In this document: piece after piece, positions 1 to 7,410 of the stretch | Numbering within the stretch: the first letter of the stretch is position 1 | Layout of the letters: each line of letters starts with the position of its first letter | DNA from: a virus | Virus record (IMG/VR): IMGVR_UViG_3300017917_001871 | Span: 1 to 29,248 of that record | Length of the DNA: 29,248 nucleotides | Direction: 5' to 3' (one strand) | Notes under the pieces: generated by a model | Database searches by the model: none | Seen by the model: the letters and a program-made list of their open reading frames with translations, nothing else | Told to the model about the DNA's origin: nothing | Position numbers and translations under genes: made by a program

Positions 1-445
1 CTATAAATGCCGCTACATCTTCGATTGTGTTTAGTGATCCTCTATCTACATAAACGAAGAATCCTTTATAATCAATTACTTCACCTGTTTCTTTATCTAC
101 CACAGGTGACATTTCAAAGCCCATTTGTTGAGCGTGTTCCCAGTTCCACTTCATCTCAGTAACAATAAAGACAGGCAATACACCCATCTTTTGTGCTGCT
201 ACTGCAGCTTCCAACATCGCTGTTGTCTTACCTGTATCCGAGTGACCACGTAACAAAGTTATGTGGCCCATCGGGATACCAGGAATAGACAGTACATCTT
301 GAAATGCTTTAGACAGTGGAATCCATTTTTGAGGTTTAAACTTTACAGATTGATCTAAGAATTTAGATTTCTTAAAAGCATCAATATCAAAGGATTTTTT
401 CAGGGACTCAGATACTACCTGAGTTAAACTGTCTTTTTTTGCCAT
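1..445 (-). CDS. uvsX: UvsX/RecA-like recombinase, N-terminal part (cut by window edge)
   Basis: The first 148 codons of a gene that continues beyond base 1. The product would be the phage strand-exchange recombinase: it forms an ATP-dependent filament on single-stranded DNA and drives recombination-dependent replication and repair. Visible are a P-loop near residues 65-72 (GHSDTGKT, Walker A) preceded by 'PGIPMGHITLLRG', and after it the segment VFIVTEMKWNWEHA, where RecA-family proteins carry the Walker B-proximal glutamate region. The ATG at 445 follows the stop of the ssDNA-binding protein gene by 2 nt, so the two are co-transcribed, as expected for partners in T4-type replication. A DnaB-like or other RecA-fold ATPase is the alternative; the short N-terminus and the gp32-like neighbour favour UvsX. 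Confidence 0.72.
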   Translation of the reverse strand, partial: MAKKDSLTQVVSESLKKSFDIDAFKKSKFLDQSVKFKPQKWIPLSKAFQDVLSIPGIPMGHITLLRGHSDTGKTTAMLEAAVAAQKMGVLPVFIVTEMKWNWEHAQQMGFEMSPVVDKETGEVIDYKGFFVYVDRGSLNTIEDVAAFI

Positions 446-447
446 TT

Positions 448-1275
448 TTAGTCGTTAAATAGTGAATCAAATTTGTCTGCAGCATTCTCTTTTGGTTTGA
501 TATCTAGAGAATAAGGTTGAACAGGTGCATTCATTTCTTTAATGAAGTCATCTTCTTCTTCTTCTTCCTCATCTTTAGATGCAATTGGAGTATTTGCTTC
601 TGTTTCGTCTTCAGGAGACAACCATTTTTGTAAAATATCTTTCAATTGATCATAAGAATACTTACGATTAATACCTAAGATATCTGGTTGTTCATCTAAT
701 GCTTTGTTTACTAACTCAGCATCTTCAGAGATCGGAGTTGATTTTACTTTAGGACGTAAAGTACATTTAATACTTTTTCTTCCAGCAACTACATCATCAA
801 CAGCTTCAACTGTAAAGTCTCTACCATCAGTGATATCTGTAAAATCACCATAATCTTCATCAGCAGCGATTCCCATCAATTGGTCATTTACTAATTTACC
901 AACTTCCCACAAACGTACACCTGCACTCTCTTCACCGCGAACGATTACTGGAGCGAAATAACGTGTTTTAGGAGAAATTTTGTTAGCTAATGTCCAATCA
1001 TCTTTATCAGCTGATTTACGAAGCTTTTGAGCGAAATCCACAATAGGATCTGATTCGCTCCAATTTGTTAGGGCCAAAATTGGTCCTTTAGAGAAGCCAT
1101 AGTGCATTTGAACTTCACGCAATGGCCATTCTTTTCTGAATTTGTTAGGTATAATACGAATTTGGTACTTACCTGCTTTTGGTTTCCAGAAAATTTTTGT
1201 GTAATCGATTTTTTCGCGCTTAGCGCCTTTGTTAGCATTGTCAGCTAACTTCTGTTTTACAAATGATAAATCCAT
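448..1275 (-). CDS. Single-stranded DNA-binding protein, gp32-like
   Basis: About 275 residues from the ATG at 1275 (MDLSFVKQKL). A longer reading from 1326 would need a TTG start and would run through the promoter-like region, so I prefer 1275. The core (WKPKAGKYQIRIIPNKF, then YGFSKGPILAL, and VRLWEVGKLV) matches the OB-fold pattern of T4-type gp32, which coats ssDNA and coordinates polymerase, helicase and recombinase. The C-terminus is strongly acidic (a run of E/D, then ADKFDSLFND), the usual protein-interaction tail of SSBs. Unlike T4 gp32 there is no His-Cys3 zinc site: the only cysteine is in IKCTLRP. It lies directly upstream of the uvsX-like gene with a 2-nt gap. Confidence 0.85.
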   Translation of the reverse strand: MDLSFVKQKLADNANKGAKREKIDYTKIFWKPKAGKYQIRIIPNKFRKEWPLREVQMHYGFSKGPILALTNWSESDPIVDFAQKLRKSADKDDWTLANKISPKTRYFAPVIVRGEESAGVRLWEVGKLVNDQLMGIAADEDYGDFTDITDGRDFTVEAVDDVVAGRKSIKCTLRPKVKSTPISEDAELVNKALDEQPDILGINRKYSYDQLKDILQKWLSPEDETEANTPIASKDEEEEEEDDFIKEMNAPVQPYSLDIKPKENAADKFDSLFND

Positions 1276-1293
1276 AACTATTTTATGTTTAGA

Positions 1294-1305
1294 ATTAAAT
1301 ATACG
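1294..1305 (-). promoter_or_regulatory. Possible promoter element upstream of the ssDNA-binding protein
   Basis: Coding-strand sequence CGTATATTTAAT about 18 nt before the ATG at 1275, in the only intergenic gap of this part of the cluster. It resembles the ATATTTAT element found before late genes but ends differently, so it is a weaker case. Confidence 0.3.
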
Positions 1306-1327
1306 ACAGAGTCTTTTGAAAGCCAAA

Positions 1328-1747
1328 CTAGTGGGCAGACAAATCTATAATTCTGTGGATAGCCGTATCTAATCTGCGTAGATTAGGGCCATCAGTGAGC
1401 AATATACAGTTTTTATATTGGTTCCAATCAACTATATATGCTTTATCTAAAACGCCATTATTTAATGTCTTGATTAATGTATTCAAGGCATTGATTGTAT
1501 ATAACGTATTACTTTCCTTTTTACGATGCAATAGGATAGTGTTAGCCATTGGGGCTTCCTGCATATTTCCCGCATCAATATTATATGTACACATCAATTC
1601 TTCGCTTTGTGGAGACTCTAAGATGAATATCTTATTGAATATAATAGCGTAACGACGATTGATTGTGTTCACTGTGCTTTCCAAATCCAGTGGAGTTGTG
1701 AATGTACAGAATAATTTATTCAAGTCTAGTTCGTTTAATTGTTCCAT
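1328..1747 (-). CDS. Unknown protein in replication cluster
   Basis: A 139-residue protein that I do not recognise. It is probably soluble, with no signal peptide, membrane segment or cysteine cluster. It alternates short beta-prone stretches (RYAIIFNKIFIL, NTILLHRKK, KNCILLTD) with helices and ends in RRLDTAIHRIIDL. It lies between the DNA polymerase (stop 9 nt upstream of its ATG) and the ssDNA-binding protein, so a replication accessory role is plausible from position alone. I compared it by eye with T4 RegA and UvsY and saw no convincing match. TAG stop at 1328-1330. Confidence 0.6.
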   Translation of the reverse strand: MEQLNELDLNKLFCTFTTPLDLESTVNTINRRYAIIFNKIFILESPQSEELMCTYNIDAGNMQEAPMANTILLHRKKESNTLYTINALNTLIKTLNNGVLDKAYIVDWNQYKNCILLTDGPNLRRLDTAIHRIIDLSAH

Positions 1748-1756
1748 AATAAATAT

Positions 1757-3052
1757 TTATATTTTTTCTAGACCGTGATATGATTTGCCACGTTTAATTG
1801 TTACTGGGTATTGTAGTAACTTTGTTAATTCTGTTAATAAATCTTTATCTTCTTTGCTATAATCAAACAAAAATGCATCATAAGTATACAATACTAATTT
1901 TGTTTTTTTATCTTTTAAATAATCTAATACCAACTCAAGTAATTCAACATTGGTTGATGTCTCAGTACTTTGAACTATGTAATTAAATAATTTATTGCGA
2001 GTCATCTCAGCATCAGGTATAAATATTTTATTCACAGTTGAGTATGATTTTCCATACTGGTACGTATCCCACATACCATCTATAAATGTATTTACATTTT
2101 GGAAAAATGGTTTGTATTGATATTCAGCCCAAACACCACCATATAATTGTTTAAATGTTAATTCTTTGGCTTCTTGCTGTGATACACCTAATATTTCACC
2201 TAGATATTCGTATGTATTTCTATCTTTAGGAAATTCAAATCCTACTAATTCACCAATCAATCGTGGATGATACCCCTGAAAATCAAATTCGATAAACATG
2301 TCGTTTTCAGGTTTATAACATATTCTTTCGCCATTATCTTTATTTAATGCAGCATAGTTGGTGCCATTAAATGTATTAGATGGACGTGAAGTTGTTGTAT
2401 GTAGGTTATATCTAGTGTATATCTTGCCCTTAAATAAATTGTATTGGGGGTAATGTAACTTATCTTTGTAGAAATCAATAAAGCAGTTTTTATCTACCTT
2501 TACGCCGTTTTTTTCTATTTGATAAAACACATATGCTGTGCGAAAATTTTGAAACTGGAATTGTGTGTTGGTTAGTTTGTATTGTTTGATTATAGGCAAT
2601 GTTGTATTAAATATTGCTTCGCTTTCTTCAAAATGTTTGCTAATAGGAATTAAACAATTGACATTAGGCAAATGCTTATAATTACTATAATAGTAAGAAA
2701 TACAGGCATTACCTAATGTCTCAGTTAAGTCAACAAAATCTAACAAATGGGCGTCAAATAATTTATCATTATAAGGAAACCAATGCAAGGCATCCTTTTT
2801 ATCTAGTAACCATAATCGTTCTGTGTTGTTAAGTAACCAATTAAATACTTCTTGTTTATCCAAACTAAGAGATTCATTGTGATTAAGACACAACATATAT
2901 CCTTTTCTACCGCTGAGTGGTCTAATGTATATTAGACTTAAATTAGTTAATGCGGGATGATAATTATCATTTTCAGAAATAAAATTAATGAAACAATCCT
3001 CAAAAGGACCTAGTTGCATTAATTGTTCTGATTTTTCTATAATGTAAAACAT
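1757..3052 (-). CDS. Family A DNA polymerase, compact, apparently without proofreading
   Basis: A 431-residue replicative polymerase of the Pol I type. In order: a degenerate exonuclease-like N-terminal part (about 1-165, without the DxE/YxxxD catalytic residues), the connector YQIEKNGVKVD (about 177-187), TTTSRPSNTFNGTNYAAL (about 219-236, equivalent to the 'TGRLSS...NLQNI' region), motif A FDFQGYHPRL with Asp257, motif B AKELTFKQLYGG with Lys296, Phe300 and Tyr304, the NYIVQSTETS region (about 357-366) and motif C TYDAF with Asp392. Departures from E. coli Pol I: the Glu after motif A Asp is His, the Arg four residues before the motif B Lys is Gln, and the Glu after motif C Asp is Ala. The length is near that of a Pol domain alone (Pol I is over 900). 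T4 itself uses a family B enzyme, so this is a non-orthologous polymerase beside T4-like recombination genes. Confidence 0.85.
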   Translation of the reverse strand: MFYIIEKSEQLMQLGPFEDCFINFISENDNYHPALTNLSLIYIRPLSGRKGYMLCLNHNESLSLDKQEVFNWLLNNTERLWLLDKKDALHWFPYNDKLFDAHLLDFVDLTETLGNACISYYYSNYKHLPNVNCLIPISKHFEESEAIFNTTLPIIKQYKLTNTQFQFQNFRTAYVFYQIEKNGVKVDKNCFIDFYKDKLHYPQYNLFKGKIYTRYNLHTTTSRPSNTFNGTNYAALNKDNGERICYKPENDMFIEFDFQGYHPRLIGELVGFEFPKDRNTYEYLGEILGVSQQEAKELTFKQLYGGVWAEYQYKPFFQNVNTFIDGMWDTYQYGKSYSTVNKIFIPDAEMTRNKLFNYIVQSTETSTNVELLELVLDYLKDKKTKLVLYTYDAFLFDYSKEDKDLLTELTKLLQYPVTIKRGKSYHGLEKI

Positions 3053-3096
3053 ATTTCATAACCTTTATAATATTAAATTTAAGATAAAATTTTGAC

Positions 3097-3591
3097 TTAA
3101 CCAAGTTCTTCTTGAAGATATAATTTGATCCCAGGCATTTTCTTTTCCGCTTGCTCTACTTCTTCAATGTTAAAAAACCCACCTACTCTAAATGCAAATC
3201 TTGTAGTATATTTTAGAACTACTGTTTGATATAATGGATTATTTTTAACTTTGTTATAAGTGTTAATATCAACTTCTCTTATATAAACAGGAACTGCAAA
3301 AACATATTTAACAAAGTATCTTAATACAAAATCTTTACCCTTTGATACATTACCTTCCTGGTCTTCATCTCCAATAACAGTATCTATATTAAAGTAATAT
3401 CCCTTTACCTTATTATCTTTAACTAAACTAGATGCTAATATCAATGGTTTAGATCTTCCTGTATATACTTTTCCAGGGTATGCTTTGCCTCTTACTTCAC
3501 AATAATATCCTGTATAAGGATTATAATTAGAATCTAAATATTTTCCTCCTGTTGTATAATTTACTTTTGCTATATTTTTAGGAGCTCTCAT
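3097..3591 (-). CDS. Unknown protein, probably virion or tail associated
   Basis: A 164-residue basic protein with many tyrosines (YTTGGKYLDSNYNPYTGYYCEV near the N-terminus) and beta-rich segments; no signal peptide or membrane helix. I do not recognise a family. Its ATG shares one base with the TAA of the baseplate hub gene (TAATG at 3589-3593), so it is translationally coupled to the hub, which suggests a baseplate or tail-tip function. It is the last gene of the tail block before the polymerase cluster. Confidence 0.6.
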   Translation of the reverse strand: MRAPKNIAKVNYTTGGKYLDSNYNPYTGYYCEVRGKAYPGKVYTGRSKPLILASSLVKDNKVKGYYFNIDTVIGDEDQEGNVSKGKDFVLRYFVKYVFAVPVYIREVDINTYNKVKNNPLYQTVVLKYTTRFAFRVGGFFNIEEVEQAEKKMPGIKLYLQEELG

Positions 3592-6500
3592 TATAAATTG
3601 TTCTTTATATAATCAACAATAGTTTTACCTTCAGTTGCTTGTTTATTTTTAGAAATCTGTCCATGTCCTACTATTTGATCTTTTTTAAATCCTAAATAGT
3701 GTATAAGACGAGCAGCTGCTTGCACTTGAACCATACTTACATCACTGTCTTTTAATGCTTGTACTTCAACACCCATTGATTTGCTGTTATAACCTTTTGC
3801 CTGCCACCCAATAGCACCATCAGGCATAAATCTATAAATCTTACCATTTCCGTCTATTACATATTGAGCTGGATATCCTCTATCGTAAAAGGTACGATAA
3901 ACACTGTTAGATCCATCCTTTTTATGTCCTGCTGTATGATGGACAACAAACATTGGTACTGGTGTTTTGAGTTTTCCTAGATTAAATCTATTTTTGTAAG
4001 TTTCATCAATAATTTCACTTTCAGTTAAAGGTCTTAAACCTCCTTTAGATAAGTTTATATCGGATGTGCCTTTAGTAAATTTGTAACCAGGGTACCATTT
4101 TTTAGAAAAATTTTGTGTTGTTACTGCTTCTGATTCTATTCTTCCTCCAGCTTCATTTCTCATTTTACCTTCCCAATCTTTACCATCAGCTGTAACATTT
4201 CCTTTTCCATCAGATTTAATTTTTGTAACTACTTTTTCTACTTTTTCTTTATTATCAACTTTAGTTAGTGTAACATCAAATAGATTTTTTTCTTCACCAT
4301 CTGGTTCTTCTAGAATAATTGTTTGACCTTCTAGCTTAGTAACCCAACCATTATCATTAACAGTATGTCCTATACCTGTTAAAATATATCCTAATCTTCT
4401 ACCTACTTCTTCACCATCAGTCTTATATCCTTTAGGAAGTAAATCTGGATGGATATTGAACATATGTCCTATAATTAGATTTGATATACCATCTATTTCT
4501 AATGTTAGTTTTGTTGGGATAATTGCTTTGAATTTGATTGGATTTTTAGATAATGCTCTAAATAATGCTATAGTATCTCTAAGAGCACCTTCATATTTAC
4601 TTACTTCATTTAAGTATAAATCTGCTTCATTACCACCCATTTCTCCAATAAATTCATATATTGGTGTTAAGTTGGTTAATAAATTTTCTAATTGAACACC
4701 AGAACTGTTTTGATCTTTAGTAGTGTTCATAGCATTTGTTTGTGGTTTTAAACGGTCTTTTACACCTTGGTTAAAACCAACCATAGTATCATTTTCTAAT
4801 CCTAATTGACCACCACCTGTTTGAGCACCAATTGCTACAATAGAAGATTGCTCAGAGAATATTTGAGATTCTAATGAATAATTTCTTACAATAGATTTTA
4901 AACCATTATATTTTCCAGTTGGTGTGCCATTTTCAGAATAAAATGTAAATGTATTGTCGTAAGCTGATTTTTTGTTTTGGGTATCTACAAAGTTAACATC
5001 AATAATTCTAGCTATGCTATCTATAGGGTCAACATGTATATCAAAATTATTTACATTTCCTGTTGCTGTGGATATGTCTGTTAACATTTTCTTTAAAAAA
5101 TCATACAGATTAATGGTATTTTTACCATTTTTATCACTTCCTTCTAGTCCAGGATCTTTACTTGATCTTAACAAGTAACGTAAATTAATGAATATGTTTC
5201 CTATTTGTCCTAAACCTGCTTTACAAGCAAGATCTGCTGTTCCGTTAGCATCAGATACTGAGAAGTTTTTTAAGCCTGACATAAAACTAAGATCCGCTTC
5301 AGCATCATCTTGTTTATCTTTTATTTCTTCTACCTTTTCCTCAGTTTTAATTTGAGTTGTAATTGCTGCTTTTCTAGCTTTAATAATACCTAAATCTTTA
5401 CCTTTTAAGTTTTTTAAACCTAAAGAAATAGGAATTAATTCATCATCTTCATCTAGAGTTGTATCTAAAAAGTCATAAAGTTGTTCATTGCTGTATGAAC
5501 TTTTTCCACCTATAGATACAACGGGCATTGGATCTGCATCAACAACTTTTTTACTAACGGTTACAGCTAATTCAAATTGTCTTGAAAGTTCACTAGCGGC
5601 TTTATCTTCATTAACACCCGCTGCTTTACAAGCATCAAAATATTTTTTTAATGAATTTACAATAAATTTCTCATCACTATCACTTTTTCCAGTAATTTCT
5701 GCTATTACTTCATTTATTGTTGTTTTTGCAGCAGTTTCTGCGGGAGTAAGGGAACCATTAAAATTAATATTAGCATCAACTTGTTTTCCAGGGTCACCTG
5801 TAGTTGCAGGAACTTCTGATGATTCTGTACTACCTAAACCTTCAGGAAGTTTAAAAGATCCCCAAATATCATTTCTAATTAAACATATTGATGGGTCTAC
5901 CGATATTTGAAGAGGATGACATAAACACAATAGATATGGAGAGGTTGGATTTTTTAAATTTTCAGCTGATATTTGCCCACCATTTTGATAAGGTCTATCA
6001 CTTGTTGTTACTCCAACAATTGGTTTGTTTCCATCTTCAGCTACAATACCTACTGTAATGTGGTTATTTATTAGTTTACAAAAAGATTCTAATGAAATAA
6101 ATACTTGACCATCACCTGTGGTCATTTCCTCCATTTCCTCTGTTTCATCATGTAATTCAATATCCATAGAAAACAAATCATATTTAACTCCAAATTTGTC
6201 TTCTACGGTAAACGTTTGATTATAGTTTTCTGATGGAATAGATTCATGCAATTCATATATCAGACCAGATAAGAAATTTCTTTGGTAGAATTTTTCTAGA
6301 TAATCTGGATCTGGTACACGAGCTGAATTTTTTATTTGTAGATAACCACTGGTTGATAATTGAATTAATGATAAGTTAGTTGCATTGTAGTTTATCTTTA
6401 ATGATTCTATCATTTCACCAATAGAAATTAAAGTTGTAGTACAATCATATCCCCCATCTGGTCTAGCTGACCATTTATAGTTTTTAATTATACCTAAGAA

Positions 6501-7106
6501 TCCACCATAATTTCCATGAGCTTCTTCCTCTAATTTAAATAATTGTTGGAATACATTTTGGTAGTCTTTACCATTAAGATTACTATCAAATATATTAAAT
6601 GATGAAGGTGATGATACTAAAGCTCCATCATTATTAATATAAGGAATCCATCCCCATTCTAATAATACTGAGTAGCCTGGTCTCATGTAAAGTAATTCTA
6701 AATCCTCTAGTTGAGTAATATCCCAACAGTTAAAATTTATAGTTACTTCTCTTAATGAACCATAAGCACCTTTTGATTTAACTTCGACACCTGTAATACC
6801 AGGCATTGGTCTAACACCATATAAGTGTGTTTTTCCACTTGGTGTTTGTAAAGAATATGCATTACTAGCATCTACACCAACACCACTTCTTAGTTTACCG
6901 TTATATAAAGCACCACCAACTAAAACATAATTTTTAGCTAAAGCACCACTATCACCTTTAACATCAACAGATGAAGACATTCTTATCCAAGCTTTTGATC
7001 CATTATGAATTACTAAGTCTGATAGACCACGTCTAGCAATAGCCTCTCCTCTCTTTAGGAGTTGAGTTTTAATGTGAGATGGAAATGATTCTTTAAATAT
7101 AGACAT
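3591..7106 (-). CDS. Baseplate hub protein with C-terminal N-acetylmuramoyl-L-alanine amidase domain
   Basis: A 1171-residue tail protein. Near residues 95-160 is a conserved-looking hub-type segment (RPMPGITGVEV, NFNCWDITQLEDLELLYMRPG, VLLEWGW). A second compact segment around 855-960 (FKAIIPTKLTLEIDGISNL, GRRLGYILTGIGHTV, KLEGQTIILEEP) looks like the hub/spike-attachment part of contractile tails. From about residue 1049 to the end is an Amidase_2/PGRP-type domain: MFVVHHTAG (zinc His about 1056), QYVIDGNGKIYR, GVEV, and VGH (zinc His about 1148). The third ligand is atypical: where AmpD-type enzymes have Asp before Pro-Gly, this has Thr-Glu-Gly. It would cut host peptidoglycan during injection, the role of the gp5 muramidase in T4. 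The start shortly follows the LysM-like gene (4-nt gap). Confidence 0.8.
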   Translation of the reverse strand: MSIFKESFPSHIKTQLLKRGEAIARRGLSDLVIHNGSKAWIRMSSSVDVKGDSGALAKNYVLVGGALYNGKLRSGVGVDASNAYSLQTPSGKTHLYGVRPMPGITGVEVKSKGAYGSLREVTINFNCWDITQLEDLELLYMRPGYSVLLEWGWIPYINNDGALVSSPSSFNIFDSNLNGKDYQNVFQQLFKLEEEAHGNYGGFLGIIKNYKWSARPDGGYDCTTTLISIGEMIESLKINYNATNLSLIQLSTSGYLQIKNSARVPDPDYLEKFYQRNFLSGLIYELHESIPSENYNQTFTVEDKFGVKYDLFSMDIELHDETEEMEEMTTGDGQVFISLESFCKLINNHITVGIVAEDGNKPIVGVTTSDRPYQNGGQISAENLKNPTSPYLLCLCHPLQISVDPSICLIRNDIWGSFKLPEGLGSTESSEVPATTGDPGKQVDANINFNGSLTPAETAAKTTINEVIAEITGKSDSDEKFIVNSLKKYFDACKAAGVNEDKAASELSRQFELAVTVSKKVVDADPMPVVSIGGKSSYSNEQLYDFLDTTLDEDDELIPISLGLKNLKGKDLGIIKARKAAITTQIKTEEKVEEIKDKQDDAEADLSFMSGLKNFSVSDANGTADLACKAGLGQIGNIFINLRYLLRSSKDPGLEGSDKNGKNTINLYDFLKKMLTDISTATGNVNNFDIHVDPIDSIARIIDVNFVDTQNKKSAYDNTFTFYSENGTPTGKYNGLKSIVRNYSLESQIFSEQSSIVAIGAQTGGGQLGLENDTMVGFNQGVKDRLKPQTNAMNTTKDQNSSGVQLENLLTNLTPIYEFIGEMGGNEADLYLNEVSKYEGALRDTIALFRALSKNPIKFKAIIPTKLTLEIDGISNLIIGHMFNIHPDLLPKGYKTDGEEVGRRLGYILTGIGHTVNDNGWVTKLEGQTIILEEPDGEEKNLFDVTLTKVDNKEKVEKVVTKIKSDGKGNVTADGKDWEGKMRNEAGGRIESEAVTTQNFSKKWYPGYKFTKGTSDINLSKGGLRPLTESEIIDETYKNRFNLGKLKTPVPMFVVHHTAGHKKDGSNSVYRTFYDRGYPAQYVIDGNGKIYRFMPDGAIGWQAKGYNSKSMGVEVQALKDSDVSMVQVQAAARLIHYLGFKKDQIVGHGQISKNKQATEGKTIVDYIKNNL

Positions 7107-7110
7107 AACA

Positions 7111-7410
7111 TTATTTGTAATTTAAATCATTAAATAATCTCAAAACGGCTCCTAAATCTGTTGGTATTCTTAATTGAGTACCTGGTGTTAGGAACATGGA
7201 TCCCTTGTTTATATTATTATTTGCTGATGATATAACCCACCAGTATTCTGGGTTTTTATAGTATGCATAGGCTAATAGATCTAGTCTATCTCCTATTGTT
7301 GTAATAACGTAGACATCGTCCTCAGATAAAGGAATATTTGGATATTTCTTTAACTTAAGGTACTTTGTACCTGTTGGTTTTTGTGTAATATCTTTTGTTG
7401 TATATCTCAT
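7111..7410 (-). CDS. LysM-fold baseplate wedge protein, gp53/gpX-like
   Basis: A 99-residue protein that is essentially one LysM-like domain: VYVITTIGDRLDLLAYAYYKNPEYWWVI, then ANN, then TPGTQLRIP. In contractile tails short LysM-fold proteins (T4 gp53, P2 gpX) join baseplate wedges or hub to the tube; they act structurally, not on peptidoglycan. The Tyr/Trp-rich 'YYKNPEYWWVI' is typical of the phage version. It sits between the 768-residue baseplate protein (1-base TAATG overlap) and the hub (4-nt gap), the usual position in this kind of tail operon. Confidence 0.78.
   Translation of the reverse strand: MRYTTKDITQKPTGTKYLKLKKYPNIPLSEDDVYVITTIGDRLDLLAYAYYKNPEYWWVISSANNNINKGSMFLTPGTQLRIPTDLGAVLRLFNDLNYK

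Noticed and set aside
448-1326. Longer reading of the ssDNA-binding protein with 17 extra N-terminal residues
   Set aside because: It starts with TTG and would run through the only intergenic gap, which holds a promoter-like element; the ATG at 1275 gives a natural N-terminus.
1749-1756. ATATTTAT element at the start of the 139-residue gene
   Set aside because: It is 1 nt from the ATG, inside the 9-nt gap after the polymerase stop, too close to act as a promoter for that gene; probably chance in AT-rich DNA.
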